A program made the translations under genes and the position numbers. Positions 49,713 through 63,890 of a stretch of 64,000 bases of DNA are shown here, piece after piece (position 1 is the stretch's first letter; every line of letters starts with the position of its first letter). This stretch comes from Neocallimastix lanati (nom. inval.) (Eukaryota > Neocallimastigomycota > Neocallimastigomycetes > Neocallimastigales > Neocallimastigaceae). The DNA lies in assembly GCA_016946835.1 (NCBI GenBank), contig JACVTC010000072.1:331001-395000 (forward strand). The letters are read 5' to 3'. A model generated the notes under the pieces. That model saw nothing but the letters and a program-made list of their open reading frames with translations, did not search any database and was not told where the DNA came from.

Positions 49713-50284
49713 GTTTAGAGTTTGATGATAACAGAACTGACTTAATTTCTATTTATTGTGAATTTATTATAAGGATTGAATACCAAAGAATTATATATAA
49801 AATATTAACATTTAAATTTACTGAATATAAAAGTTAATTGTTTCACATGAATTGAATTTCCTAAGATATATTAAAAAACAATAGTTAGTGGAAAAATTAT
49901 TTATTCAATAAAATATAATGTAAAATAATATATTTATTTAAAGTAAAAAATAAAAAATATTTTAAAAGGATATGAAAATTAAAAACCTAAAGTAAAAATT
50001 TATATAAAAATATAAAATAAAATATATAAAGATAGAAAAAAAATATATATATATATATAATATATATAAATATATAGAATATAAAAACTTTGGAAATATA
50101 GGAGAAAAAAAAAAAAAAAAAGAAAAAATATAAAAACAATATTGTTAGTAGTATAGTGTAAAAATTTCTTTTGGTTGAAAAATTGATTTAAAAATACAGT
50201 TATGATTTATATAAAAAAATAAAGATTGCATTAAAAATTGAAAAGTAAATTAAATTTTATTATAATACTAATTGCTGAACCCCC
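49713..50284. other. Region upstream of the intact LINE ORF
   Basis: Likely LINE 5' UTR near 49713-49760, then AT-rich spacer. No other ORF; in particular no gag-like ORF1. Confidence 0.55.
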
Positions 50285-50798
50285 TCAGAAACCATACAGC
50301 TTCGGTTCCATCATTGGGGTATTACTACTATTACTATTACTATTATCATTATTACTATTAACTATATCATTTGTTAGGTTGCCACGGTAAAAAGCATTAT
50401 ATAAAAATAAAATTTTATCATTAACTTTACTACGAATATGATTGAAAAAAGGACAATCAATTAACCAATGACTTATCCATTGTTTATTACTTTTACAACA
50501 AGGACAATAATTAGGACACATTTGATCTACAATTTTTGCAGCTTTAGCAATTCTAGCATCTAATCTATATCCGCTTCGTGCTCTCAATAGCCAATAGAAA
50601 CCATATGAAAGATCAGGATATTCATAACAAAGTTTAATAAATTTTGATGTTTCTTCGAATTTGTTTTTGTCATAAAACTCAGCTTTAATAGAATTGATTT
50701 TCATATATCTTTTCCAATAAAAATCCTTGATTTTATTATCGTTATTACCTCTTTTCTCTAGTTTACGTTTAAGAGTTCTATAGAGTAAAACAAATAAA
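50285..50798 (-). pseudogene. 5'-truncated LINE copy (C-terminal part only)
   Basis: Minus strand. From about 50798 the frame reads LYRTLKRKLEKRGN, then DFYWKRYMKINS, EYPDLSYGFYWLLRARSGYR and the finger CPCCKSNKQWISHWLIDC, ending MEPKLYGF at 50285. It lines up with residues about 1075-1200 of the intact LINE (TLYKKIKKYK, LERYWKS, FSWIIRLRCGYK, CPCCGEDKQSFEHWIFKC) but is clearly diverged: a sister family, not a recent copy. Truncation at the 5' end is usual for LINEs. No ATG need apply; Met at 50702-50704 is internal. Confidence 0.85.
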
Positions 50799-50805
50799 CA
50801 CGAAA

Positions 50806-50856
<51 letters not shown>

Positions 50857-50858
50857 AA
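50806..50858. repeat. (AAAT)n microsatellite abutting the truncated LINE
   Basis: About 13 AAAT units directly at the truncation point of the LINE copy. Confidence 0.9.
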
Positions 50859-52022
50859 GATTGAAAGGATGTATAAAATATATATATATATTTTTTTTTT
50901 CTTTATGTTTAATAAAATAATTTTTTTTATTTTTTATTTAATAATTTTATTTTAAATAAAAATTTACTGTATTTGTCTTGTTTTTAAAATTTATATATAT
51001 TTTAAATTTTTTTTTCTTTTAATTTTAATACTATATTATTTTATATTTATTTTTATTCTTTAATGTATATATTATAAAAAAAAAAAAAAAAAAAGGAAAA
51101 TTAATTTCAACATTTCCTTTCTTTAAGGTAATTTAAAAAATTATTTATATTTTATATATTATTTTTATAAAGTAATATATTCATAATTATTATTATTTCA
51201 TTTAAAATTAGTTGGTTTATTTTAAATTATTTTAAAATATATTTTTAAAAGAAATAATAATTAATAAATATATTAATTTTAATTATAATATTTTATATCT
51301 ATAAATTTTTTTTTAAAAAAAAAGAAAAGATAATGAGAAAAAAATTTTTTATAGTGTATTTTTTTTTATAGATTATATCAAAATTAATCTTTATAAAGAT
51401 GATTTCCTCAATAATTACTAAATATAATAAATAATTAGGAAATACCAAATTAAAATTAATATAAAATATAAATATAATTTTTTATGGAATGTATTTATGA
51501 TAGAAAAAAATTATGTCAAAAAAAAATAAATTATTTTAAATTTTTTTTTAATTTTTTAATTTGCATTATAGTTTGATTAATAAAATTTTACGGTTTTGTA
51601 TTTGTTTGCTTTGTTTTCATTTCCCCATATTTGCTTCTAATAGTTAATATGAAATTAATATTTTCTTGAAATTACTAAATTAATATTTTTTTTTGGGATT
51701 AGTTAGTGTTTATATATATATATATCAGTAACACTAATATTATATAGAGTTTTTTTTTTTTTTTACAGAATAATTCAATTGAATATTATTCAATTTGTTC
51801 TTTTTTTTTTTTTTTTTTGATAGAAAATAATAGATTTAATTTTTTTTAATTATATAAACTTAAATATTTTGATTGTTCTTTTTTTTTATACAAAATTTAA
51901 AAAAGACATTAAATATATGATTTTATATACCATGTCCTTTTTCTTTTTCTTCTTCTTCTTTTTCTTTTTTTTTAAAGAAATAAAAGAAAAAAAATAATGA
52001 TAAATTGAACTTCATAAACCCC
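50859..52022. other. AT-rich spacer downstream of UGP1
   Basis: Homopolymers and a pyrimidine tract (TTCTTCTTCTT, about 51940-51970). No gene seen; contains the 3' end region of UGP1 transcripts. Confidence 0.6.
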
Positions 52023-54152
52023 TTAATGGTCAAGAATACGAAGGTTACCGGAAACAACCTTGTTTTCTAAGATAGCACCAGATGGGATGTCAATTCTGCA
52101 ACCACTGTTAGCAACAATGATAACAGTACCACGAAGTTGAACATCTCTTCCGAAAGTAACATCACCAGTAACAGTTAAGTGATCTAATTCTAAAATGTGT
52201 GGTGGCTTTTGGAAACGACTTAAGAAGTTACCAACCTTCTTGAAGTGATCACCTAACTTAACTAATGGAACAGTGTTGAACATTCTTTGTGGGTTCATGA
52301 TAAGTTCACCATGTTGAAGTTTGTATAAATCGGAGGTAACAAGGAAAAGATCAGAAGTACTCTTGACTGGTAAGAAACGCTTTCTTGGAACGTTAACACC
52401 ATGAGACTTCTTGAAGTGCTTTATGGCAGCACCAACAGCAGTTTCTAATTGAATAACCTTTTCACCAGAATCTAAAGTCTTATTGTTAACAATTAAGTCA
52501 AGGTTTAATTCATGGTTTTCCATAACACGCTTAAGAGCCTTTAAAGAGATCCATAAATTGTTAGTGTTGAAAATCTTGAACTTCTTAACAGACTTGAATT
52601 CATCAACATGTTCAGATGGAACTTGAGCAATTTCAAGTAATCTAACTTGACCATTGTAATCAATTAATGTACCACCCTTAACATCAGCACGTGTCTTATC
52701 AGTAACTTCCATAATGAATTCGGCATCAGTTTCAATCATGTGGTTTAAGATAGTAGTATCGACAGTAGCACCAAGGTTATCAACATTAGAAATGAAGATG
52801 TATTCCTTACCATCGGCAATAAGACGATCTAAGACACCAGAATTGTATAAAGATTCGAATAAGTCACCGTGACCTGGTGGGTACCAGTGAGAAAGTTTAC
52901 CTTCTGGATCACGAGCAAGTGGTAAGAGAGAATCCTTGTTGATTCTTGGGAAACGAGATTGGTTGAAGGTTAAAATGTTGACGTTATGACCAGTGTACTT
53001 TTGAACAATACGCTTAGTTTCTTCGTCAGTGTTGAAAGAATTCATTAAAATAAATGGAACGTTAACACCATTTTGTTCATTTAAGTATTCAATTTGTCTG
53101 ACAGTTAAGTCAAGGAAAGTCATATTATCTCTGACTTCAATAGCACTCTTTGGACCAACACAACCCATAGTAGTACCTAAACCACCATTAAGCTTTAAAA
53201 CAGCAAGCTTGTTTAAGATTTCTTTTTCCTTGGCTTCAGAACACTTAACTAAATTCTTGTATGGAACAATTTCATCAGAACTTGGAGACTTGATAAGATC
53301 CCAATCTCTATATATTTTTATATAATAAAAAAAAATAAATAATATTTAATATTTATTTTTTTTTTATTTTACATATTCTTAAACTAATTATAATATCAAG
53401 TTTAAAATCTTATTACAACTATATATATACAATAAGTATATATTACATATTGACTTTTTTATTTTATATTATTATAATTAAATTTTTCCTTCAACTATTT
53501 TATTATTTATATTAAACTACATTATTCTATGGATACTCCCTTTATATTATGCTTTTATATTATTGGTCAAAAAAAAATTTTTATTATTATTATTTATTAT
53601 TTTTGCCCTTTATCTCTCTATTAATAAACTTTATTATTTATCAACTATTTCAATAATAACCAACTTACAATTTCTTAGTTGAAGTCTTTTCTTGAAGATA
53701 TCTCTTGAATAAAGCGTAGAAGTTGTCCATTTCATTTTCAAAAGCCTTTTTTTTTATATTTTTAAATATATATAATAAATAAATAATCAATAATACATTT
53801 AACGTTTCATTATTTATGGTTAATAAATAATATTTAAATTAAAAAAAATATATTATTTATATTAAAAACTATAAATTTATATAATTACAGCACGCTTTTC
53901 ATCATTACTGATCATGCTAGCTAATTTATCAAGTTCAATTCTGAGTTGCTTAGAAGCGACACTAATAGTGTTAGCTTCAAAACCCTATTATTCATTATTG
54001 TATATATTTTTCATTGTTTATATTTTTAATATGAAGGTTTTTTCTCTTTTTTATTTATTTATATCAAAAAAAAAAAAAATCCTTACAGTGACAGAAAGAG
54101 AACGAATACGTTCGAATGGTCCACCGTTGTAAGGAGTTCCTGGCATAGACAT
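52023..54152 (-). CDS. UGP1: UTP-glucose-1-phosphate uridylyltransferase (UDP-glucose pyrophosphorylase)
   Basis: Four exons on the minus strand: 54152-54087, 53984-53889, 53745-53669 and 53307-52023 (stop TAA); GT-AG introns in phase; 507 residues, the normal size for the family. The nucleotide-binding signature [16 protein letters not shown] begins at about residue 110. Other family segments are [46 protein letters not shown] and NTNNLW. The C-terminal part forms the left-handed beta-helix used for oligomerisation ([20 protein letters not shown]). Reaction: UTP + glucose-1-phosphate to UDP-glucose + PPi, in the cytosol, feeding cell-wall glucan, glycogen/trehalose and glycosylation. The first three exons are small; the N-terminus is [17 protein letters not shown]. 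Confidence 0.96.
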
Positions 54153-56376
54153 TTTCGGTTTAAATTAAATATTTAAATTTATACCTGTTTATTTTTTTTT
54201 TTATTTTTTATTAAAATTATATTAATATTAGAAAAGTTTCGACTTTGTCAATATTTTTTTCTTTTATTCTATTAATATTCTTTATTTTTATTTATTTATT
54301 GTTATTGTTCAATATGTTTTATTTATTATTCTTTTTAATAAATAAATATCTATAATATTTTATAATACTTTACAAATAAATAAGATAGAGTTTTTAAAAA
54401 AAAATATTATTTTCTATACAATTTATTACTATAAAAATAAATAAAAATATATATATATTTTATCTATTAAATAGTTTATTTGTTTATAATAGTAGTGAAG
54501 TATTAAAAGTAGAAAAAAAATAAAAAAAGGAAAAAAATGAAATTATTTATATACCTTTTCCGAATTTACAAAAAAAAATTGTTTATTATTCTTTTTACTC
54601 TAAAAGTAGAATAATTAATAATTAAATAAAATATATAATTAATAATTAATAAATTATAATTAATAAATAATAAATAATAAATAATTAATAAAAAAATAAT
54701 AAATAATTAAATAATTAAATAATTAAAATAGATTTATAAAAAAAAATTATATTCTTAATATAATATCAATATAAATAAATATACAAAAGTAGATATAAAT
54801 CAATATTACTTCTATCTCAAATAATATAAAGAATCAATATATAAATAATTTATGCTTCTTTTTTTTTTTTTTTATTTTATTTTATTTTATTTTATATAAT
54901 AGTTTATATGAATTTTAAGAAATGGATGATAATGAATAGAATAAATAATAATAAATAAAATTAATATAATAAATATATATAATATTATTTAAGTAATAAA
55001 TTTTATTTATAATATTTAATAATATTTATAATAATACTAATTAATTTCGTAATCTTTTTTTTTTTTTTAAATATATACTTATAATTATAATTAATAATTT
55101 TAATTATATTGCATTCATTCATCATTATTTATTTTGATTTCTTCTTTATTTGCTCATTTATTTATTTATTATTTACTTCATTATAATAAAAATAAATGGC
55201 TATCTAATAGAGTTGAATATAAAATGATTACTGTATAACTATATATAAAATATATTCAGTTTATATATCCTAATATATTGAAATAAATGTTATAATATAA
55301 TAAATTGGAATAGAAATAAATAGGTTTTAATATTATGGACTATCTTATTTAATTAATTAATTAATTTAAAATTTTCATAATTATTTAATTATTATAATTA
55401 AAATAAAAAAAAAATTAGAGATTTTATTTTTAAAAAATATGTAACATATTATATTTATATTCCAATATATTACTAAATATTTAATTACCTTCCTTTTTTA
55501 GTCAACAAAAAATAATGTATTAATCTTTTTTTTTTTACACTTAATGAAAAGAAACATTTGACTAGACCATTTCTTCTATTGAATTATTATATAATATGAA
55601 AACAATTACATCTATATATATACATTATATTTACCCATATATTAATTGTTTTTCGGTTTTTCTATATAATTTTGGTTTGGTTGATTTTAATTAAAGATAC
55701 ATCAATTATTTATAATTAATTTTAATATATTATGCTATATATTATTGTATATAGTGTATTTTTTTTTTACAATTTTAACTAAATCAAGTATAATTTAATT
55801 ACTTAATACTATATTCATATTACTTATAAATAAATGTATAATTAATATATTTATTAATATATTATGAATACAATTGAAATTTAATTTGAAAAAATTTAAT
55901 AAAATTTTCATCTTAATTGCAAAAAAAATATAAAAAATAATAATTAAATAAATAAATAAAATGATTAAATAAATGATTAAATAAATGATTAAATAAATAA
56001 ATTATCAAGGTCAACTAATAAATAAATAATGAATAAATAAAAAATTAAATAAATAGAAATCAAAGTTAAAATAGCAAAAAAAGTATTATAATATGAATTA
56101 AAGAATATATATATACATAGTCATTAATAAAATATTATATTTCATAAATAAGAAAAATAATTAAAATAAAAAGAAATATAAATAAAGTGATAGGACTTTT
56201 CAAAGTCATCACTTTGAAAAATGTTATCTCATGCACTGAAAAATTCTTATTGTATAATAAATAAATAAATAAATAAAGTAAATGAATGAATAAATAAAGT
56301 ATATGAATAAATAAATGAATAAATAAATAAAGTAAATATTATTTGGCGGAACATCAAATAAAAATCTTAATAGAAA

Positions 56377-56414
<38 letters not shown>

Positions 56415-56635
56415 TTTTATTTTTTTGATCTTAATTAATTATTATTGATATAAGAATAAATAAGATAAAAAATTAATATTTAATAATAATAATTTAATAA
56501 TAAATAATATTAATATTAATAATTTAATAAATCAACAATTAATCGACTTAAACCAATATTAAATATAATAATAATCATTAATTTAAACTAAAAGAATAAG
56601 TAAAAAAAATAAACAAATTATAAATAATAAGAATT
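54153..56635. other. AT-rich spacer upstream of UGP1
   Basis: Should contain the UGP1 promoter near 54153-54500; no motif singled out. A hairpin-forming sequence lies at 56187-56218 (AAAGTGAT...ATCACTTT with inner GACTTT/AAAGTC), and a poly-T at 56381-56412. No gene recognised. Confidence 0.6.
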
Positions 56636-57080
56636 ATTCAATTATTCAATTATTTATTATTTATTATTTATTATTTATTATTTATTATTTATTATTTATT
56701 ATTTATTATTTATTATTTATTATTTATTATTTATTATTTATTATTTATTATTTATTATTTAATTATTTATTATTTATTATTTATTATTTATTATTTATTA
56801 TTTATAATTTATTATTTAATTATTTATTATTTATCATTTATTATTTATTATTTATCATTTATTATTTATTATTCAATTTATTTATTATTTATTATTTATT
56901 ATTTATTATTTATTATTTATTATTTATTTTATTTATTATTTATTTATTTATTTATTATTATTTATTATTTATTATTTATTATTTATTATTTATTATTTAT
57001 ATTCAATTATTTATTATTCAATTATTTATTATTTATTATTTATTATTCAATTATTTATTATTTATTATTTAATTATTTAT
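56636..57080. repeat. Heptanucleotide (TTATTAT)n satellite array
   Basis: Long TTATTAT tandem array with AATTATT and ATTCAATTATT interruptions, ending in TTAATAAATACTCTTTTT. Confidence 0.9.
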
Positions 57081-57089
57081 TAATAAATA

Positions 57090-57969
57090 CTCTTTTTTAT
57101 TATTTATTATTATTGATATTTCTGTAAATAAAATTTATTTTAAGAAAAAATTAATGATTTAAATAAAAATAATAAGAAAGTTGGTATTGGAATTAAATAA
57201 GATATACTTCATTATACTCATTGCACTATGAATAATATTACAAAAAAAAATTTAAAAGAAAAAAATAATAATAAGCTATTCCAAATTTGAACTGATGATT
57301 AATAAAAAATAATTTATAACTTTAAAAGTAATATTACAAAAAAAATAATAAATACTTTCCTTTATTTTAACAATATGTTTTACTTTTATTACTATTAATT
57401 ATTATTATTTATTATTATTATTTAATAAATAATAATATTACAAAAAAAAAAAAATAAATACAATATTCTTTTTTGACAATAGGCTTTACTTTCATTAATT
57501 ATTATTACTATTATTAATTATGAAAAATAAAATAAATTAATTAATTATCACCGAAAGGCTTATTAATTTTTTTTTAAAAAATTAAAATATAATAAAATAT
57601 AAAATGAATATATAAAAAAAGGATTCCTTAATATTAATAAACAAATTTAATCATAGGAAGTGTAATCCATAGTAATTAACATATTGCAATATTTAAAAAA
57701 CTTCTTGATTTTATATTGTTTTATTAATATAGTTATATATTTTTTACAAATAAAATATAGAAAATAATAATAATAGTAATAATAATAATAGTTAAAATAT
57801 TATTATTAATAATTGTATTATTATATAATAATAAATAATAAAAAAATTTTTATATTGTAATAAAAAGGTTTATATAAATCATTCTATAAATGGTAATATT
57901 AAATAGTTAAAAGTTACTATTATAATAGCAAATTATATGAGAAATTCTTTTTTTTTTCAATTTGGTTGC
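57090..57969. other. AT-rich spacer
   Basis: Two similar short blocks near 57340-57400 and 57440-57500 (TTACAAAAAAAA, then AATA, CTTT, GGCTTTACTTT-like text) suggest a small local duplication. No gene. Confidence 0.5.
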
Positions 57970-58250
57970 ATTCTTTATTTATTATTTATTATTTAATTAT
58001 TATTATTTATTATTTATTATTTATTATTTATTATTTATTATTTATTATTTATTATTTATTATTTATTAATAAATACTCTTTTTATTATTTATTATTTATT
58101 ATTTATTATTTATTATTTATTATTTATTATTTATTATTTATTATTTATTAATAAATACTCTTTTTATTATTTATTATTTATTTACTATTTAATTATTTAT
58201 TATTTATTATTTATTTACTATTTAATTATTTATTATTTATTATTTATTTT
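57970..58250. repeat. Heptanucleotide satellite array with two TAATAAATACTC markers
   Basis: TTATTAT units split by TTAATAAATACTCTTTTT at about 58065 and 58147. Confidence 0.9.
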
Positions 58251-59221
58251 TTGATTTATATAAATATCTATATATTATATATTTTTTATTTTTTTTAGGT
58301 TTTAATTAATCAATAAAACCTAAAAAATATTAATAATACAATAATATTTAAAATTATTATCCAAACTTTATTTTTTTTTTTTTTTAACAATTTATTAAAT
58401 TTATTATGTTCATGTCTAACAATTTTATTATATATGGAGATATGAAGAGCGAAAGAAAAATAGACATATAGACATATATCTGGAAGAAAGGAAAAAAAAA
58501 AAGTAGTAATCATTAATTATTATTATAAGATTATATTTAATATTTAATTAGGTCATGATTTGAAATTTTATTTCAATTTATAATCTATATAAAATAATAA
58601 AAAGTGATAGTTTTTTAAAGATTTTTTTTAATATCATTATTTTTTAAAATTAATCTTTGTTTATATTAATATGTTATTATTTCTTATTTTTTATATATAT
58701 TACTATATGAATAAGAAATCTGGTTTATTCTTTTTTTTTTAATACAAGTAGAATAAATCTAATTTATTATATATATCAAACTCTTTTTATAAATTTTGTA
58801 TCATTATTAATTTTTAATTATAAATTATTAATCAATTGTTATAAAGAATTAATTATTAATTGTAAATTTGTAAATTATTAACTATTAATTATTAAAATTA
58901 ATTATTAATAGTTAGATTTATTAGCTTTAAAGCGAATGTTTTGGTAAAACTTAAATATTATAAATATTTATTATATTTTTTTGTTTTCTTTTGTTTTATT
59001 TAGTTTGTTTCGAAAAAAATAAAAAAAAAATTCTTCTTTAAATAAAATTAATTATTATATTTTTTAATTTAAAAATTTTTTAATCTTTAATCTTTAAAAA
59101 TTAAATAGATTATTAGTATTTAATAAAGTTTGATTAATTAATTAATTAATTAATTATCAATTTACTAATCTATCTATCTATTTTTTTTTATTAACTAGAT
59201 TAATTATTATTTCTTATTTTA
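58251..59221. other. AT-rich spacer
   Basis: No gene; TTAA-rich runs near 59130-59155. Confidence 0.6.
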
Positions 59222-59665
59222 TTTATTTATTTATTCATTATTTATTAATTATTAATTATTTATTTATTATTTACTATTTATTATTTATTATTTATTATTT
59301 ATTATTTATTATTTATTATTTATTATTTATTATTTATTATTTATTATTTATTATTTATTATTTATTATTTATTATTTATTATTTATTTTATTATTTATTT
59401 TATTATTTATTATTTATTTATTATTAATTATTTATTATTTATTATTCAATTATTTATTATTTATAATTCAATTATTTGTTATTCAATTATTTATAATTTA
59501 TTATTTTTTTTATTATTATTTATTCATTGATTATTTATTATTTATATATTTATTATTTATTATTCAATTATTTATTATTTATTATTTATTATTTATTATT
59601 TATTATTCAATTATCTATTATTTATTATTTATTATTTATTATTTATTATTTATTATTTATCTATT
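59222..59665. repeat. Heptanucleotide (TTATTAT)n satellite array
   Basis: Same family; many ATTCAATTATTT variants in the second half. Confidence 0.9.
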
Positions 59666-59823
59666 CTTTATCAATAAATTTTTAAATAATATATTTTATA
59701 ATATTTTATATAGTTTTGTAATATATTTATATACTGTCAAATTTATCTTTATATTATCACCACCAAAATTATTTTTAATTATCAATAAAAATTTTTATCT
59801 TTTTATCATTATCTAAATGGATC

Positions 59824-59876
<53 letters not shown>

Positions 59877-59997
59877 GAATAAACAAAGTAACCTTAACAA
59901 TTGTGTTTAATATTAAAATAGGTAAAAGTTTAATTAATCTATGTAATTTTAATATATATATATTTTTAAAAAAAAAATAAATAAATAAATTGATTGC

Positions 59998-60038
<41 letters not shown>

Positions 60039-60322
60039 TTTAATCATTTAAAAAATAATATCAATATATTTTATTATTAGCATTAAATGGTAGTAACAAA
60101 AGATAATAAAAATAATTATTTTATTACACCTAAAAATTACATAACACTGAATTATTAAAACGAAATCATTACATTCATACATATATAATAATTTGAATTT
60201 ATTATATAGAAAAAACAAAAAAAGTTTAATATTGATTCTTGAATTAAAATTTTTAAATAGTTAACATTATGCACATCAATAAAATACATGAATTTAAGGT
60301 TTAGGTTTTTATATTTTTTTTT

Positions 60323-60354
<32 letters not shown>

Positions 60355-63300
60355 TAAATCAAAAGTGGAAAAACTAATTAAAGTTAGGATTATTATTCTA
60401 CTACTTATTAATTCACTATCCAATAATAAGCAATTCAATGTATTTTTTTTTTTTTTTTTTTTATAATAAATAAATAAAAAAGTATCATTCATTTAAAATC
60501 ATTCATTTTATAATTAATCAAGCTTAAAAAAAAATAATAATAATAATAAATAAAAATATTTACTTTTTATAATACATATTAATTATAATTTTCCTTTAAT
60601 AAATATTTTATCATCTAATTTTAAACACAATTATCATTTAATAAATATTATATCAATATTTACTCTTAACCATACTATTAAACAATAATTGAATTAATAA
60701 TTAGTAATGATACAGAAAATTATCCATTTTCATTTATTATTGTTATTACTGTTAATTTAATAGATAACATTTTAATTAATGTTTTTTTTATTTTATTAAA
60801 TAAAGTAGAGACAAATAATAAAATATATACTATAGTAATATATTCCTATATTATTTTATTATTTTTTAAAAAAAAAAAAAACCAGTTGATTTATATAAAA
60901 CTAAAGATTGTTTTCCTATCTAATTTATAAATTAAAATAATACACTTTGATAAAATGAATAATAATATAGAATAAAGAAAGATTAAAAAACAAAAAAGAC
61001 TTTATAATATTAGTTATTTTAATATTTAATATATATTTTATTTTTAAAGTTTTTATTATTAAAAATAATTTAAAAAAAATTTTTTTTCTTTGATTTAAAA
61101 GATTTCATTTGTCTTTACTTTTACTTTTTTTTTTTTCCTGATCCTGATAGATTAACTTTTAATTTAATTCTTTTTTTTTTTATTTATTTTATTATAATTA
61201 TTATTATTATTATTTAATTTTAAATTATTCTTTTAAATAATTATCATATAATTAAAATATTTAATAATAATAAAATATCTAATTATAAAATATATTTAAA
61301 ATTATGAAAATTAAAAAAAAATACAGAAAAAAATTTTTTTTAATTTTTATTTAATAATAAAATTAAAATTAGTTGTATAAAGTACATATATTATAGTATA
61401 TTATAATAAATAAAGAATATATTAAATTTTTAATTAAAAATAATTCAAAAATTAGTAAAAAAATTAATTTGATGTTAAATAAAAAAAAAAAACAGAAAAA
61501 CAGGAAAAAAAAATTTTTTTTTTTTGAATAATTATTTAAAAGAAGAAAAATAAAAGAAAATCAAAAATATTAATATTAATATTAATAATAAAAGTTCATT
61601 TTATTTATATCTTTTTTTTTATTTGGTAAACTTTTTAAACTTTCTATTAGCATCATTAATTAAAAAAAAATAATAATAATAAAATTGTTTACTTTTTATT
61701 TATATTATTTTTAATTAGTTACACTAAAAGTTTTTTTTTATATTATTTTTAAATATTAAAATATCACGTGATTTTTGTTATTATGATAAAGCTTTTTTTT
61801 TTTACTTTTGATGATTTTAAGGTATATGTTTATAATTAAATGTAATTTCTCTCTTTATATATAATGCTTATATTCCTCTTAATATACATTCTTTTTTATT
61901 TTTAATTGGTATAAAACAATTATTATTTTATTATTTTTATAAACTAAAATAGTAAAAATAAAAAAAATATATATATATTATGATAAAAAATTAAAGGTCC
62001 AAAGTTTTTTATTTTTGTTTTTTTATTTATAAATACTAAACAAAGAGAAATAGAATAATATTTAAAAATATTTATTAATTATATAAAAAATTAATACGCT
62101 ATTTGATTTATTTTATTGATTAATTAATAATAAAAGATATTTTAAATAGAAGATATTACATAATTAATATATCTTTATGAAATGTTAATATTTATTTAAA
62201 TATATTCCATATTGGAAATAAAAATTGTGGAATTATAGTTAACACTTTTTTTGTTAAATAATAAAATGGATACATTTACATATATATATATAATAGTTTA
62301 TATCTTTTTTTTTTATTTTACTATATATTGATTTCATTAATCCTATTTTTTTTTACATATATATAATTAATATTCATGATATATAGATACATATATAGTA
62401 AATATTAATATTAATTATGTTTATGATGTTTATTATACAGTTAATGTACATTAAAATAGATAATTTACATATATTAGAAAATATCTCATTCGCAAAATTT
62501 ATAATTTAAAGTTAATTCTTATTATTACTTTATATGTGATATATAAGGGAAAATTATAAATACAATAAAATGGAAAATACTCTATATATGATTTTGCAAT
62601 AATACCTTCAATGATTAATTAAATATTAATTTTTAATAAATGTAGAGTATATAGAGTAAGAATTTTCATTTCTATATTATATTTTAATTTAATGAAAATA
62701 GAGTAATAATAGTTTTTTTTTTATCTTTTAGAAAAAAAAATCGAATAGTCAGTATTAAAATTTAATAAATAAATAAATAAATAAGTAAATAGAATTATCT
62801 CAACCCCTTCCAATAAGTCCGTTTCATTCTATATTAATTCGAATTTCTATTCCTTAAAAATTAAAAAAAAAAAAGCATATAAAGGAAAAAACTCAAGAAA
62901 GTAGTTCTTATTATCAAAGTTGACTTCCTAATTCTTTTCTATTACTCTTTTTTTTTTTTTTTTTTTTTTTTTAATAATGATCATATGAAACTTATATCTA
63001 CCTCCATTGTAAGTATTCTTTAAAGTTCACTTATATTTTAAATCAAGTTTAATATTTTTAATATTTCGTACAAATATGAGTAAATAAAAGCTATATCCTA
63101 AAGAGTATTACGATATCAAGTCAACATCCTCAGAAAAAAAAAATCTTCATTAAATATTCTATAGTGTACTGTAATTATTCAATCGATAATCATAATTAAT
63201 TATTATAGAGCCAATTTCAAATTTATAAAATATATTTATTTTTTACCAATAAAAAATTTATAAAAATAATTGTATAATATAATATAAAACTTATCAATAA

Positions 63301-63533
63301 TAATTAATATAATATTATTTATAATGAATTATTACAATTTATTTTTATTTTATTATCTTTTTTTTCATATTTTATTATATGGAAAAATATCATATAAATA
63401 ATAAAATTTACCTAGCAGACTATTTATCTCGATTGCTGCAAATTAATATTTTAATATTCAATTTATATATTAATTTTTCCAATAAATAAAAAATATATGT
63501 TACGTATTTATAAATATATATATTGATTTGATT
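59666..63533. other. Long AT-rich spacer
   Basis: (ATTT)n at 59825-59875, poly-A 60004-60036 and poly-T 62949-62972. The stretch 62800-63200 is less biased but has no clear frame apart from the short ORF at 62985. No gene recognised. Confidence 0.6.
62985..63023 (+). other. Short ORF resembling a signal-peptide first exon
   Basis: ATG at 62985 gives MKLISTSIVSIL and a stop. MKLISTSI followed by GTAAGT, a perfect donor, looks like the start of a secreted-protein gene of this kind of fungus. No continuation was found downstream in the window. Could be a relic or chance. Confidence 0.2.
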
Positions 63534-63890
63534 TATTATTATTATTATTTAATATTATTTATTTTTGAATTTTTTTTATTATTTCATTTTTTTATTATTA
63601 TTTATTATTTAATTATTATTTATTATTTATTATTTATTATTCAATTATTTATTGTTTATTATTTATTATTCAATTATTTATTGTTTATTATTTATTATTT
63701 ATTATTTATTATTTAATTATTTATTATTTATTATTTATTATTTATTATTTATTATTTATTATTTATTATTTAATTATTTATTAATAAATACTCATTTTAT
63801 TATTTATTATTCAATTATTTATTATTAACTAATATTTATTAACCATAAGTTATTATTTATTATTTAATTATTTCATTATTATTTAATTAT
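63534..63890. repeat. Heptanucleotide satellite array near the window end
   Basis: TTATTAT units with ATTCAATTATTTATTG variants and one TTAATAAATACTC marker at about 63780. Confidence 0.9.

Noticed and set aside
45340-49800. Target-site duplication around the intact LINE
   Set aside because: No convincing matching pair was found by eye between the poly-A flank and the region upstream of 49712.
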